The notes below the pieces were generated by a model. It saw only the letters and a list, made by a program, of their open reading frames with translations, did not search any database and was not told the DNA's origin. The position numbers and the translations under genes were made by a program. DNA of 64,000 nucleotides from positions 47,516 through 111,515 of the forward strand of contig NZ_BMYF01000006.1 in assembly GCF_014652135.1 (NCBI RefSeq), written 5' to 3'. Positions 27,412 to 35,960 of the stretch are shown here, piece after piece. Each line of letters opens with the position of its first letter. The first letter of the stretch is position 1. The DNA comes from Mongoliitalea lutea. Lineage in GTDB: Bacteria > Bacteroidota > Bacteroidia > Cytophagales > Cyclobacteriaceae.

Positions 27412-27632
27412 AAGAATCAAGAAACAAGAGCCAAGAAACTATAAAAAAGTAACAAAAAAATCAGTGTAAACCATGTAAACCAATAATTGAGCAAAAGCGA
27501 ATAAGAAGAAGAAAGACTCAATCCTACCAGTTAATAAAGTGGAAATGGAAAAGCAAAAGTGAAATTGCCGAAATTCAGTGTTCATTTCTCTAATTTCTAG
27601 CCTCTCGTCTCTCGCTTCTAGCTTCTCGCATC
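27412..27632. repeat. Two inverted heptamer-repeat arrays flanking a 151-base AT-rich core
   Basis: At 27412-27439 four 7-base units fit AAGARNC; at 27591-27632 six 7-base units fit roughly TMGYNTC. Written in the shifted register the left units are GARNCAA, and the reverse complement of the right units is close to GARRCKA, so the arrays are inverted relative to each other. The right array ends only six bases before the start codon of the second RND permease. Low-complexity units like these recur between genes in this group as far as I recall; copy number was not checked. Confidence 0.6.
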
Positions 27633-27638
27633 TAAAAA

Positions 27639-30600
27639 ATGTCTTCTTTCAGAATCATCATATCGTTTGTAGTCATCAGCATCATAGGATTTGCCTTGGT
27701 GCCCAGGCTTTCGGTGGATCTCAATCCACGGGACAGGGAACCTGTGCTCTCGATTTCCTACTTTGTACCCCGTTCATCTCCTGAATTGGTGGAAAAATTG
27801 GCGACATCCCCTTTAGAAGGTGCATTGTCTCAATTAGCTGATCTGAAAAAAGTCAACTCCGTATCCAACTATGATCAGGGTTCCATCACCCTGCGTTTTG
27901 ATAAAAATACGGATATGGAGTTCAAAAAATTTGAAGTTGCCTCCATCATCCGACAGGTATACCCCAATTTGGATCCCAAAGTATCCTATCCAGTAGTCAG
28001 GCAATCCGAAGAACGCAAGGCAAATGCCAAAACACCGATTTTGACCTACTCTGTCAATGGCCCTTTTGCCTCCTTTGAAATCAAAAAAATAGCAGAAGAT
28101 GTCATCAAGACTTCCCTCAACAAGTTTGAGGAAATAGAAGAAGTAATCGTTCGGGGAGCCAATGACTTGCAATTGTTTATCACCTATGATATCAAGCGCT
28201 TACAACGCTATCAGCTGAACAAGTCAGATTTGGAGTCGGCTATTCGGGGAGCATTTGGGGTGAATTATCCGGGTGCCGTTGTGAATACGCGTAATGAAAC
28301 ACTTTTTATCCAACTTGACCGATCCCTGACTTCCTTGAGTCAATTAGAACAATTGCTGATCACAACCAAGGAAGGGAAAGAGGTCTACTTAAAGGATTTA
28401 GCTCAACTTACCTTAGAGGAAGCCGAACCCACATCTTACTATAGGATTAATGGCAATAATTCCGTCACTGTAGCAGTAGTCAATCGGGATGGAGTAAACA
28501 AAGTATTACTGGCCAAGGCTATCAAATCCGCCGTGGAGGAAGCAAAGAGTCTTCTTCCTGCTGGTTTTGAAGTGCGTTTGGAAAGTGATGATACAGAGTT
28601 TTTAGAGAAGGAGCTAAATAAAATCTACAAGCGCTCCGGTCTATCTATCTTGATTTTGATTGTATTCATATTTTTGATCAATCGCAACCTCAAGTACCTC
28701 ACTACGCTGTTTTTAGGGATTGTGGTCAATTTGAGCATTACAGCCTTGGTTTTATATGTGTTGGGAGTGGATATACATTTGTACACCATCGCAGGGCTTA
28801 CGATTTCATTTGGATTGATTGTGGATAATGCCATTATCATGATTGATCACTTGCATAAGCATAAAAACCGGAAAGTATTTTTGGCTTTGTTGGCGGCTTC
28901 ACTGACGACAATTGCAGCCTTGATGATCGTGTTCTTTTTGCCGGAAGAAGACCGAAAGAACTTAACTGAGTTTTCGGTGGTGGTAGCGGTAATGCTTGCG
29001 GTGTCTTTACTTGTGGCATTGTTGTTTACGCCGGCGATGTACGAGTTACTCTTTGGTGGCAAAGCTAAATCCGGTCGAAAGCTGAGCATCAAGCAATTGC
29101 GAAGAAGGGTGCGTTCCTTCAATGTTTTTAGTAAAAGTATTGGATTTGTAGCCAACTACCGGAAAACCTTTATTTTTCTATTGCTTTTGCTGTTTGGATT
29201 TCCTGTCTTTTTCTTACCCAACAAATGGGAAGGACAGGAATGGTACAATAAAACCATTGGAAGTACGGTCTATCAGGAAGACATCCGACCTCATGTAGAT
29301 AAATGGTTAGGAGGCTCTCTGCGAATGTTTGTTAGGGGGGTATTTGAAAAGTCATCTTATCGAGAGGCTGAGAAAACCCGCTTATACGTAACTGCCCGTT
29401 TGCCTTTTGGCAATACCCTGGATCAGATGGATTTCATCATGCGGGAGTTTGAGGGATTCCTGAAAGGCGTTGCGGGTATCGATCAGTTTGTGACTTACGT
29501 ACGCTCAGGACAATCAGCTCAAATCATCATTACTTTTAAAGAAGAATATGAAAAATCAGCCCTGCCCTATCAATTGAAGGGGAGGCTTTCTGTGAAATCA
29601 ACGGATTGGTCAGGGGCTCGTTGGACAATTTATGGTGTAGGACAAGGATTTTACACAGGAGCAGGTGGTGAAGGAATTCCTTCCTTTCGAGTCACTATGA
29701 AGGGGTATAATTACGATGAACTTGAGCGGCAATCCGAAATTTTAGCTGAAAAACTATTGCGTCATAAACGTATTCAAGAAGTCAATACCAATGAGCGATT
29801 GGGTTGGGATGAGCAAAAAACAGAAGAATATGTACTTCGCTTGGATCAAAACGCCCTCGCTTTGGGTAGAACCAATCAGTTTGAAGTTCTGAATGCACTA
29901 CAGGATGTTACCAAGCCAACAGGACCTGCAACTTCCCTTACTTTGGAAGATAAAAATTATGGGGTTGTTGTGCAGGAAAAAGAATCCCAACAATACTCAA
30001 GATTTGATTTGCAGGAAAATAGCCTGATCAAAGATGCCGATAAGATTTTCAAAGTGAGCAATTTTGGCTCATTGACTAAGGAGTTTACTACCAATGCGCT
30101 TCACAAAGAGGATAGGCAGTATATCCGGTTGGTAGCTTTTGAATACATGGGTTCTGCCAAATTTGGGAATGAATATTTAGATGAAGTGCTGACTGAGATG
30201 AAGGCGACCATGCCTATAGGCTATTCTGCATCTAAGCAGACTTGGTCCTGGAATTGGGAAAAAGCCAAGAGGCAGTACTCCTTGATTTTGGTATTGATTG
30301 TGGGAATATTCTTCATCACATCTATTCTTTTCGAAAATCTCAAACAGCCATTCTATATCATTGTCATCATTCCCATTGCTTTTATAGGATTGTTTTTAAT
30401 TTTCTCGCTCTTTGATTTCTATTTTGATCAAGGGGGATATGCTGCATTTGTGTTGCTGGGAGGCCTGGCGGTGAATGCTGCCATATTTATTGTCAACGAC
30501 CTGAATAATCGTAGAGAGGGTCTGTACAATCGGAATGTGATCAAAGCAGTCGCAGGAAAAGCTATTCCGATTATGCTCACCATCCTATCTACCTGTTTCG

Positions 30601-30758
30601 GTTTGATTCCTTTTATCATGGAAGGTCAAAATGAAATATTCTGGTTTTCTCTGGCTATTGGGACTATCGGAGGCTTGATTTTTAGTATCATCGGTGTATT
30701 CATTGCCCTTCCGGTATTTCTGTGGAAAAAAGTAAAGCCGTCCCAAAAGACGGCTTGA
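27639..30758 (+). CDS. RND efflux permease, second and divergent member of the tandem pair
   Basis: A second AcrB-superfamily permease of 1039 residues. The start region is short (MSSFRIIISFVVISIIGFALV) and the porter domains are divergent from the first (SPELVEKLATSPLEGALSQL). TM4 reads FGLIVDNAIIMIDHL near residue 395 and TM10 GGLAVNAAIFIVNDLN near 945, again with Asp-Asn and Asn at the proton-relay positions. It probably works with the upstream adaptor, either as an alternative pump or as part of a mixed trimer as known for MdtBC; this is inference. Its ATG follows the heptamer array directly. Confidence 0.9.
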   Translation: MSSFRIIISFVVISIIGFALVPRLSVDLNPRDREPVLSISYFVPRSSPELVEKLATSPLEGALSQLADLKKVNSVSNYDQGSITLRFDKNTDMEFKKFEVASIIRQVYPNLDPKVSYPVVRQSEERKANAKTPILTYSVNGPFASFEIKKIAEDVIKTSLNKFEEIEEVIVRGANDLQLFITYDIKRLQRYQLNKSDLESAIRGAFGVNYPGAVVNTRNETLFIQLDRSLTSLSQLEQLLITTKEGKEVYLKDLAQLTLEEAEPTSYYRINGNNSVTVAVVNRDGVNKVLLAKAIKSAVEEAKSLLPAGFEVRLESDDTEFLEKELNKIYKRSGLSILILIVFIFLINRNLKYLTTLFLGIVVNLSITALVLYVLGVDIHLYTIAGLTISFGLIVDNAIIMIDHLHKHKNRKVFLALLAASLTTIAALMIVFFLPEEDRKNLTEFSVVVAVMLAVSLLVALLFTPAMYELLFGGKAKSGRKLSIKQLRRRVRSFNVFSKSIGFVANYRKTFIFLLLLLFGFPVFFLPNKWEGQEWYNKTIGSTVYQEDIRPHVDKWLGGSLRMFVRGVFEKSSYREAEKTRLYVTARLPFGNTLDQMDFIMREFEGFLKGVAGIDQFVTYVRSGQSAQIIITFKEEYEKSALPYQLKGRLSVKSTDWSGARWTIYGVGQGFYTGAGGEGIPSFRVTMKGYNYDELERQSEILAEKLLRHKRIQEVNTNERLGWDEQKTEEYVLRLDQNALALGRTNQFEVLNALQDVTKPTGPATSLTLEDKNYGVVVQEKESQQYSRFDLQENSLIKDADKIFKVSNFGSLTKEFTTNALHKEDRQYIRLVAFEYMGSAKFGNEYLDEVLTEMKATMPIGYSASKQTWSWNWEKAKRQYSLILVLIVGIFFITSILFENLKQPFYIIVIIPIAFIGLFLIFSLFDFYFDQGGYAAFVLLGGLAVNAAIFIVNDLNNRREGLYNRNVIKAVAGKAIPIMLTILSTCFGLIPFIMEGQNEIFWFSLAIGTIGGLIFSIIGVFIALPVFLWKKVKPSQKTA
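30735..30756. terminator. Hairpin at the 3' end of the second permease gene
   Basis: AAGCCGTC (30735-30742) pairs with GACGGCTT (30749-30756) around a six-base loop, overlapping the last codons of the plus-strand permease. A U-rich stretch follows only in the minus direction, so it may mainly stop the converging barrel/E1 transcript. Confidence 0.5.
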
Positions 30759-30846
30759 TAGAAAAATAGTTGGTTTAGCTTTGTTCAAACTAAACTTCAA
30801 TTTCTGTGCCAAGTTGTGCTTAAAGTATCAGAAAGAAGTTGGGTTT

Positions 30847-31542
30847 TTAATCCTCTGAGTATATCGGCATCACCACCCCAAAGCCTAATTGCAGGAGTTG
30901 AAAGGGTGAGCGGGTAGGATGGTAATCGAAGGTGCGGGTATTGGGATCAAAAGAAGTGTCCTGTCTGCGGAGGAAACTGACCGGTCCGGATTCGTGATAT
31001 AGCAATCGGATCTCAGAATATCCTTTTTGAGGATTTTTAAAAGGGATTTTTATGCCTCCACCACCTCGGTAGCCCAAGACCCAATCGCTGAAATCCCTGC
31101 CTTGCTCAAATGGTTCAGCAAACCGTGTTTCTCTGATTTTATAGCGGGTATAAAAATAATTGGCTCCCATCTGTACTTCAATAAATGGAATTACCCGTGC
31201 ATCTAATTCAAAGGTATAGCGAAACACTCCCATGAATGTCAAAAGATTATTATTCCTACGAATGCGTAAATCCTGATTACTGGAAGCGAATAAATCATTT
31301 CTTCGCTCCACTTGCGTTCCATAAATGCTGTACCCAAGATTGATACCCACTTCTATGGGCTTGAATGGTGCTTGGTAGTACCCGGCTAGATTCAACTCAG
31401 GAAAAAAAAGTGTCCCCACTTTGTTTTGTAAGTCTCTGACGGGCATGCCTCCATTGAATTGGAGAGTATATAAAAGATCCTGTGCCTGAAGCTGAAAAGG
31501 CAAAAGCAACCACCCAATGATCAACACAGGAATAATACGCAT
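30847..31542 (-). CDS. Outer-membrane beta-barrel protein of unknown function
   Basis: A signal peptide (MRIIPVLIIGWLLLPFQLQAQ) is followed by about 210 residues of alternating amphipathic strands, for example VEVGINLGYSIYGTQV-like, LTFMGVFRYTFEL, FIEVQMGANYFYTRYKI, and the closing strand LLQLGFGVVMPIYSED. Size suits an eight- to ten-stranded barrel. The ATG lies two bases beyond the E1 stop on the same strand, so the two genes are surely cotranscribed, although no functional link is evident. Not a named family that I recognise. Confidence 0.75.
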   Translation of the reverse strand: MRIIPVLIIGWLLLPFQLQAQDLLYTLQFNGGMPVRDLQNKVGTLFFPELNLAGYYQAPFKPIEVGINLGYSIYGTQVERRNDLFASSNQDLRIRRNNNLLTFMGVFRYTFELDARVIPFIEVQMGANYFYTRYKIRETRFAEPFEQGRDFSDWVLGYRGGGGIKIPFKNPQKGYSEIRLLYHESGPVSFLRRQDTSFDPNTRTFDYHPTRSPFQLLQLGFGVVMPIYSED

Positions 31543-31543
31543 C

Positions 31544-33550
31544 TTAATAGTTTTTCAAGGTGATGAGTTTTTCTTTGAACCGCTGAACGGGTAGAAAGTT
31601 TTTCTCCAAACTTGGAGCAAAAGGTACAGGTGTATCCAAACTCCCTTCCCGCATAACCGGACCGTCAAGGTATTCAAAACAGTTTTCTGAAATCCAGGCA
31701 CATATTTCAGCGCCTATTCCTCCCGTATTACAATCTTCCTGAAGGAAGATCACCTTTCCGGTTTTTGCTACGGTTTCTTTGACAGCCTCTTGGTCCCATG
31801 GTAAGAGCGTTCTTAGATCAAGAATGTCCGCTTGAATGCCCAACTCTTCTACTGCTTGCAATGCCCAATGCACACCCATGCCATAGGTGATGATACTCAA
31901 TTCATCCCCTTTGGCTGATAGCGCTGCTTTACCAATGTGGACAGTATAATAATCTTCAGGGATTGCTGCGCTTATAGAGCGGTACATGCCCTTATGCTCA
32001 AAGTACAAGTATGGATTAGGATCTTCAATGGCTGCATTGAGCAAGCCTTTGGCATCATAAGGATTGGAAGGATAGACAATCTTCAATCCCGGTGTGTGGA
32101 AAAACCAAGCCTCATTGGATTGGGAATGGAAAGGACCCGCTGCAACTCCTGCACCCGTAGGCATTCGGACCACTACATCGGCATGTTGTCCCCATCGATA
32201 ATGGATTTTCGCCAGATTATTGACAATCTGATTAAATCCACAGGTGACGAAATCTGCAAATTGCATTTCTACCATAGCCTTGTAACCTTTGACGGACAAG
32301 CCAAGGGCTGTTCCAATGATGGCACTTTCACATAAAGGTGTGTTTCTAACGCGCTCTCTTCCAAATTTCTGCACAAACCCATCGGTGATTTTAAATGCAC
32401 CTCCGTACTCAGCAATGTCTTGTCCCATCAATACTAAGTTTGGATATCGCTCCATAGATTGGTTCAAGGCATCTGAAATGGCATCTATAAATCGTTTTTC
32501 CTGAGTATTGCTGCTTTTTGGTTCAATTACTTCTTGCTGATAATGCGCATACACATCACGCAATTCTTCCTTGGTGTCGGGCTCGATAGCAGCTTCTCCA
32601 AAAGCAATGTCTAACCCTTGGTTAATGGCGGTTTTGATAGCGCTATTGATAGCTTCTTTCATTTCAGGAGTCAATATCCCGTTTTCTTCCAAAAAGCGTT
32701 CATAATTATCCACAGGATCTTTGAGCGTCCAGGTTTCCATCAGTTCTTTAGGAACGTACTTGGTTCCAGATGCCTCTTCATGTCCACGCATGCGGAAAGT
32801 GATGGCTTCTACCAAGACGGGTCTAGGATTTTCTCTTAGGTCTTCTGCCAATGTTTTGATAGTATCATACACTTCCAAAACATTATTACCATCTATCCGG
32901 ATCGCTTCTATACCATAGCCGGGCGCTTTGTCTGTAAAATACTCCATAGCGAATTGCTCATTGCTAGGAGTGGAAAGGCCATAACCATTGTGTTCGATCA
33001 CAAAAATCACTGGTAATTTCCAAACAGCCGCTACATTTACCCCTTCATGAAAATCTCCTTCCGAGGTAGCCCCATCACCTGAAAAAACCAAAGCAACTTT
33101 AGATTCACCCGCAAGTTTATGGGCCAGTGCTATCCCGTCCGCTATCGCCAATTGAGGACCCAAATGGGAAATCATCCCTACAATGTGATGTTCTTTACTC
33201 CCAAAGTGAAAAGAACGGTCTCTTCCTTTGGTGAATCCTGATTTTTTTCCCTGAAACTGAGCAAAGAGCTTTTCCAAAGGCATTTTTCTTCCTGTAAAAA
33301 TCCCCAAGTTTCTGTGCATAGGTAAGATGAATTCATCCTCTTCCAAGGCATTGACAGCACCTATGGAAATTGCCTCTTGTCCCCATCCGCTAAACCATTT
33401 GGAGATTTTTCCCTGCCGGAGAAGAATTAACATTTTCTCTTCAATGCGCCGGGGCATTACTAAAGAGCGGTATAAGTCCAGCAAGGTTTCATCGCTGTAG
33501 GATTTGCGGTCAAAGACCATGGGAGTGAGGGCTAATGCTAGGTTGCTCAT
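31544..33550 (-). CDS. 2-oxoacid dehydrogenase E1 component, alpha and beta fused
   Basis: Thiamine-diphosphate-dependent E1 that decarboxylates a 2-oxoacid and passes the acyl group to E2 lipoyl domains. Residues 1 to about 330 are the alpha part, with the ThDP-binding stretch FSGDGATSEGDFHEGVNVA and EHNGYGLST, and the RDRSFHFGSKEHH loop. Residues from about 345 to 668 are the beta part (GQDIAEYGGAFKITDGFVQKFG, TPLCESAIIGTALGLSVKGYKAMVE, RMPTGAGVAAGPFHSQSNEAWF). A single-chain alpha/beta form is common in Bacteroidota and is often annotated as branched-chain (2-oxoisovalerate) E1. Pyruvate or another substrate is possible. No E2 or E3 gene is adjacent. Confidence 0.9.
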   Translation of the reverse strand: MSNLALALTPMVFDRKSYSDETLLDLYRSLVMPRRIEEKMLILLRQGKISKWFSGWGQEAISIGAVNALEEDEFILPMHRNLGIFTGRKMPLEKLFAQFQGKKSGFTKGRDRSFHFGSKEHHIVGMISHLGPQLAIADGIALAHKLAGESKVALVFSGDGATSEGDFHEGVNVAAVWKLPVIFVIEHNGYGLSTPSNEQFAMEYFTDKAPGYGIEAIRIDGNNVLEVYDTIKTLAEDLRENPRPVLVEAITFRMRGHEEASGTKYVPKELMETWTLKDPVDNYERFLEENGILTPEMKEAINSAIKTAINQGLDIAFGEAAIEPDTKEELRDVYAHYQQEVIEPKSSNTQEKRFIDAISDALNQSMERYPNLVLMGQDIAEYGGAFKITDGFVQKFGRERVRNTPLCESAIIGTALGLSVKGYKAMVEMQFADFVTCGFNQIVNNLAKIHYRWGQHADVVVRMPTGAGVAAGPFHSQSNEAWFFHTPGLKIVYPSNPYDAKGLLNAAIEDPNPYLYFEHKGMYRSISAAIPEDYYTVHIGKAALSAKGDELSIITYGMGVHWALQAVEELGIQADILDLRTLLPWDQEAVKETVAKTGKVIFLQEDCNTGGIGAEICAWISENCFEYLDGPVMREGSLDTPVPFAPSLEKNFLPVQRFKEKLITLKNY

Positions 33551-33589
33551 AGGGTTTATTTTCTCGGAATTTACGGATTAGTCGGGTAA

Positions 33590-34822
33590 TCAGTTCTCAA
33601 GCCTTTGTAATCTTTCCATCAATGGTGGATGGGAATAATTGACAAAAACATACCATGGGTGTGGGTTTAAGTTACTAAGAGAATTCACGGAAAGCGTTTT
33701 CAAAGCTTCTGCCAACGGTTGCCCATCATAAGTGGTCTTGGCATAATGGTCTGCTTCAAATTCATGCTTCCGGCTCAGCATATTCATCCCAATTCCCAAA
33801 ACCATGGAAATAGGAGAAAAGAGCATCGTGAATCCAATGATATTTAAATGTATGGCCATCTCGGTTCCTCCCAAAGCCAAACTCATATTGGTAGAAAAAA
33901 TAAATTCTGAGAGGATAAATAAGAGGAGTCCAACCTGAAGAATGGAAGTACTCATGCCCCAAATGATATGTTTTTTCTTGTAATGCCCGATTTCATGGGC
34001 TAGCACAGCCACCAATTCGTCCGGTGTATGTTGCTCAATTAAGGTGTCATACAGCACGACTTTCTTTCTCTTGCCAAATCCAGAAAAGAAAGCATTGGCT
34101 TTGGAAGAGCGCTTGCTACCATCGATCACAAAAATGTTGTTCAAGGGGAAGTTTACTGATTGGGCGTAGGCAAAAATTTTGGATTTGAGCTCCCCTTCTT
34201 CTAAAGGAGTTAATTTATTGAATAAGGGTAGAATCCAGGCGGTATAAAAAAGATTGACACTAACCATAAAAATGATGGAAATGATCCAAAACTGCCACCA
34301 AAAATCCTTCCCAATCTGATGAATTAACCATAATAGCACAAACAACAATCCCCCACCGATGAGGATGGATAGCAGGTAGCCTTTGACCTTGTCGGAGATG
34401 TAGGTTTTTAAACTGCTTTTGTTGAAGCCGAATTTTTCTTCGATAACAAAGGTCTGATAGTAATCAAAAGGAATAGATAAAATGTCTGAGCCGATAAAAA
34501 TCACTCCAAAGTAAAGGATGGAAAGGGAAATAGGGTCGGAAACAATTTCACGCAGCCAAGAATCAATCAGACCAAAAAAACCCAAATAAATCAATGCCAA
34601 GGTTATCAAAAAGGTAAAGGTCCCTGTCACCAAACCAAATTTAAAGTTTGCTTGCTGATAGGATTTGCTTTCAGCGATTTTGTCCATGCTTATATATTCA
34701 AGCAAACTTGTTGGAATAGCGGGGATGGGTTGCCTGATATTTAGAAAGCTTAAGAACTTTTCAAAAATAAAGCTAAGCGAAAGCACCCCTACGAGTAGGT
34801 ATGTTATCCAATCGGCATCCAT
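33590..34822 (-). CDS. M48-family zinc metalloprotease, CAAX prenyl protease 1/Ste24-like
   Basis: Polytopic membrane zinc protease of 410 residues. HEIGHYKKKH (H276, E277, H280) is the HExxH zinc motif, and the third ligand is the Glu in SRKHEFEADHYAK, a standard M48 pattern. Several membrane helices lie before and after it, and the N-terminal half carries the Ste24-type region YYQTFVIEEKFGFNKSSLKTYISDKVKG. Bacterial members probably act in membrane-protein quality control; prenyl-protein processing is unlikely in bacteria. It lies between the E1 gene and PorP/SprF on the same strand with short gaps (39 and 9 bases). Confidence 0.93.
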   Translation of the reverse strand: MDADWITYLLVGVLSLSFIFEKFLSFLNIRQPIPAIPTSLLEYISMDKIAESKSYQQANFKFGLVTGTFTFLITLALIYLGFFGLIDSWLREIVSDPISLSILYFGVIFIGSDILSIPFDYYQTFVIEEKFGFNKSSLKTYISDKVKGYLLSILIGGGLLFVLLWLIHQIGKDFWWQFWIISIIFMVSVNLFYTAWILPLFNKLTPLEEGELKSKIFAYAQSVNFPLNNIFVIDGSKRSSKANAFFSGFGKRKKVVLYDTLIEQHTPDELVAVLAHEIGHYKKKHIIWGMSTSILQVGLLLFILSEFIFSTNMSLALGGTEMAIHLNIIGFTMLFSPISMVLGIGMNMLSRKHEFEADHYAKTTYDGQPLAEALKTLSVNSLSNLNPHPWYVFVNYSHPPLMERLQRLEN

Positions 34823-34831
34823 GATTGTGTT

Positions 34832-35878
34832 TTAGAATTTTGGACAAGGAAGCATGGTGTCCCTGCTTCTTAGCTTCGTTCGGTTTCGGTCTGCTAGGAG
34901 CACGGAAACGCTGATTTCGTGCGCTCCGCCTGATTGAATTCCCAATTGGGACACCGTATAGTCAAAGCTGTACCCAACATTGAGACCTGAGGGCAAATTG
35001 ACACCTAGCATCATAACGATGGCATCTCGGTTACTTTGGTTTTCTATAGGTCTGTATGGCAGCCCTCTGTACCACACGCCAAATACGATAGGTTCAGCAA
35101 ACACATAAGCACCTACATCTAATTGCTCGAAAGGTCCTTGTCTTTTGTAATTGACTGTTGGTACAAAATAGCGCTCTTTGAAGGTGTGCGTAAAGTCTGA
35201 GCGGTATCCGCCTGTACCCAAGGAAATACGATAACCTGCATGTAGGGAGTACTTAGCGGGTAATCTGCTGACCCCATCGAGGAATGATTGATTGGGTTGA
35301 TTTAAGTGGTCAGCAGAGAATCCAAGCCAAAAATTTTCCGTGTAGAATAACCCACCTGCCGACAGTGAAAGCATGTTAACTGGATCTCCTAATCCAGCTA
35401 TGTCTGTTCCTGGTAAAGTCGGCCCGGTAGGATCCGAAGGATTAATCATGTTAGCAAAAATCAGATTTTCAAAGAATCCAATTTCTCTTCTCATGTAGCT
35501 TGCACGAAAGCCAGGTCTAAAAAATGCACGTTCTCCAAGTCGTAGTTCATAGGAATACAAGGCAGCTAAAGTTGTTGACCGTAATCTAGCTGCGCCTTCT
35601 GTATCACTCATGACTAAGAATCCAACTCCTGAGTTATAATCATCTAGGTAAGTGTCAATGTAGGCGGAAAAAGTGGTAAATTGAGCATTTAAGCCAGGCC
35701 ATTGGTTTCTGTAGTTGAATCCAACTCGTGGTAAAAGCTCCGAGCCTGCAAATGCAGGGTTTAAATAAAGCGGCGCCGCATAGTATTGACTATATTGTGG
35801 ATCTTGTGCAGTTGCTTGGAAATACCCTAGCGCAAGAATAATAATCAAAAAAAGACGATATATTTGAGACCTTTGCAA
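34832..35878 (-). CDS. Type IX secretion system membrane protein, PorP/SprF family
   Basis: Outer-membrane barrel of the PorP/SprF family, needed in T9SS for export or attachment of specific large adhesins such as SprB. Family features are DPQYSQYYAAPLYLNPAFAGSELLPRVGFNYRNQWP after the signal peptide, then repeated amphipathic strands. The protein ends PCPKF, as many family members end. The start must be TTG at 35878: an in-frame TAA directly precedes it and no ATG occurs before the signal peptide. It is divergent from the first giant adhesin with 82 bases between, strongly suggesting that the adhesin is its client. Confidence 0.92.
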   Translation of the reverse strand: MQRSQIYRLFLIIILALGYFQATAQDPQYSQYYAAPLYLNPAFAGSELLPRVGFNYRNQWPGLNAQFTTFSAYIDTYLDDYNSGVGFLVMSDTEGAARLRSTTLAALYSYELRLGERAFFRPGFRASYMRREIGFFENLIFANMINPSDPTGPTLPGTDIAGLGDPVNMLSLSAGGLFYTENFWLGFSADHLNQPNQSFLDGVSRLPAKYSLHAGYRISLGTGGYRSDFTHTFKERYFVPTVNYKRQGPFEQLDVGAYVFAEPIVFGVWYRGLPYRPIENQSNRDAIVMMLGVNLPSGLNVGYSFDYTVSQLGIQSGGAHEISVSVLLADRNRTKLRSRDTMLPCPKF

Positions 35879-35960
35879 TTAAAACTTCGTTTATTGTTAA
35901 ACTCAAAACATTAGGGTAACGAAAAATATTCTCCCATGTTTTGAATGCAGCGTGTAAATT

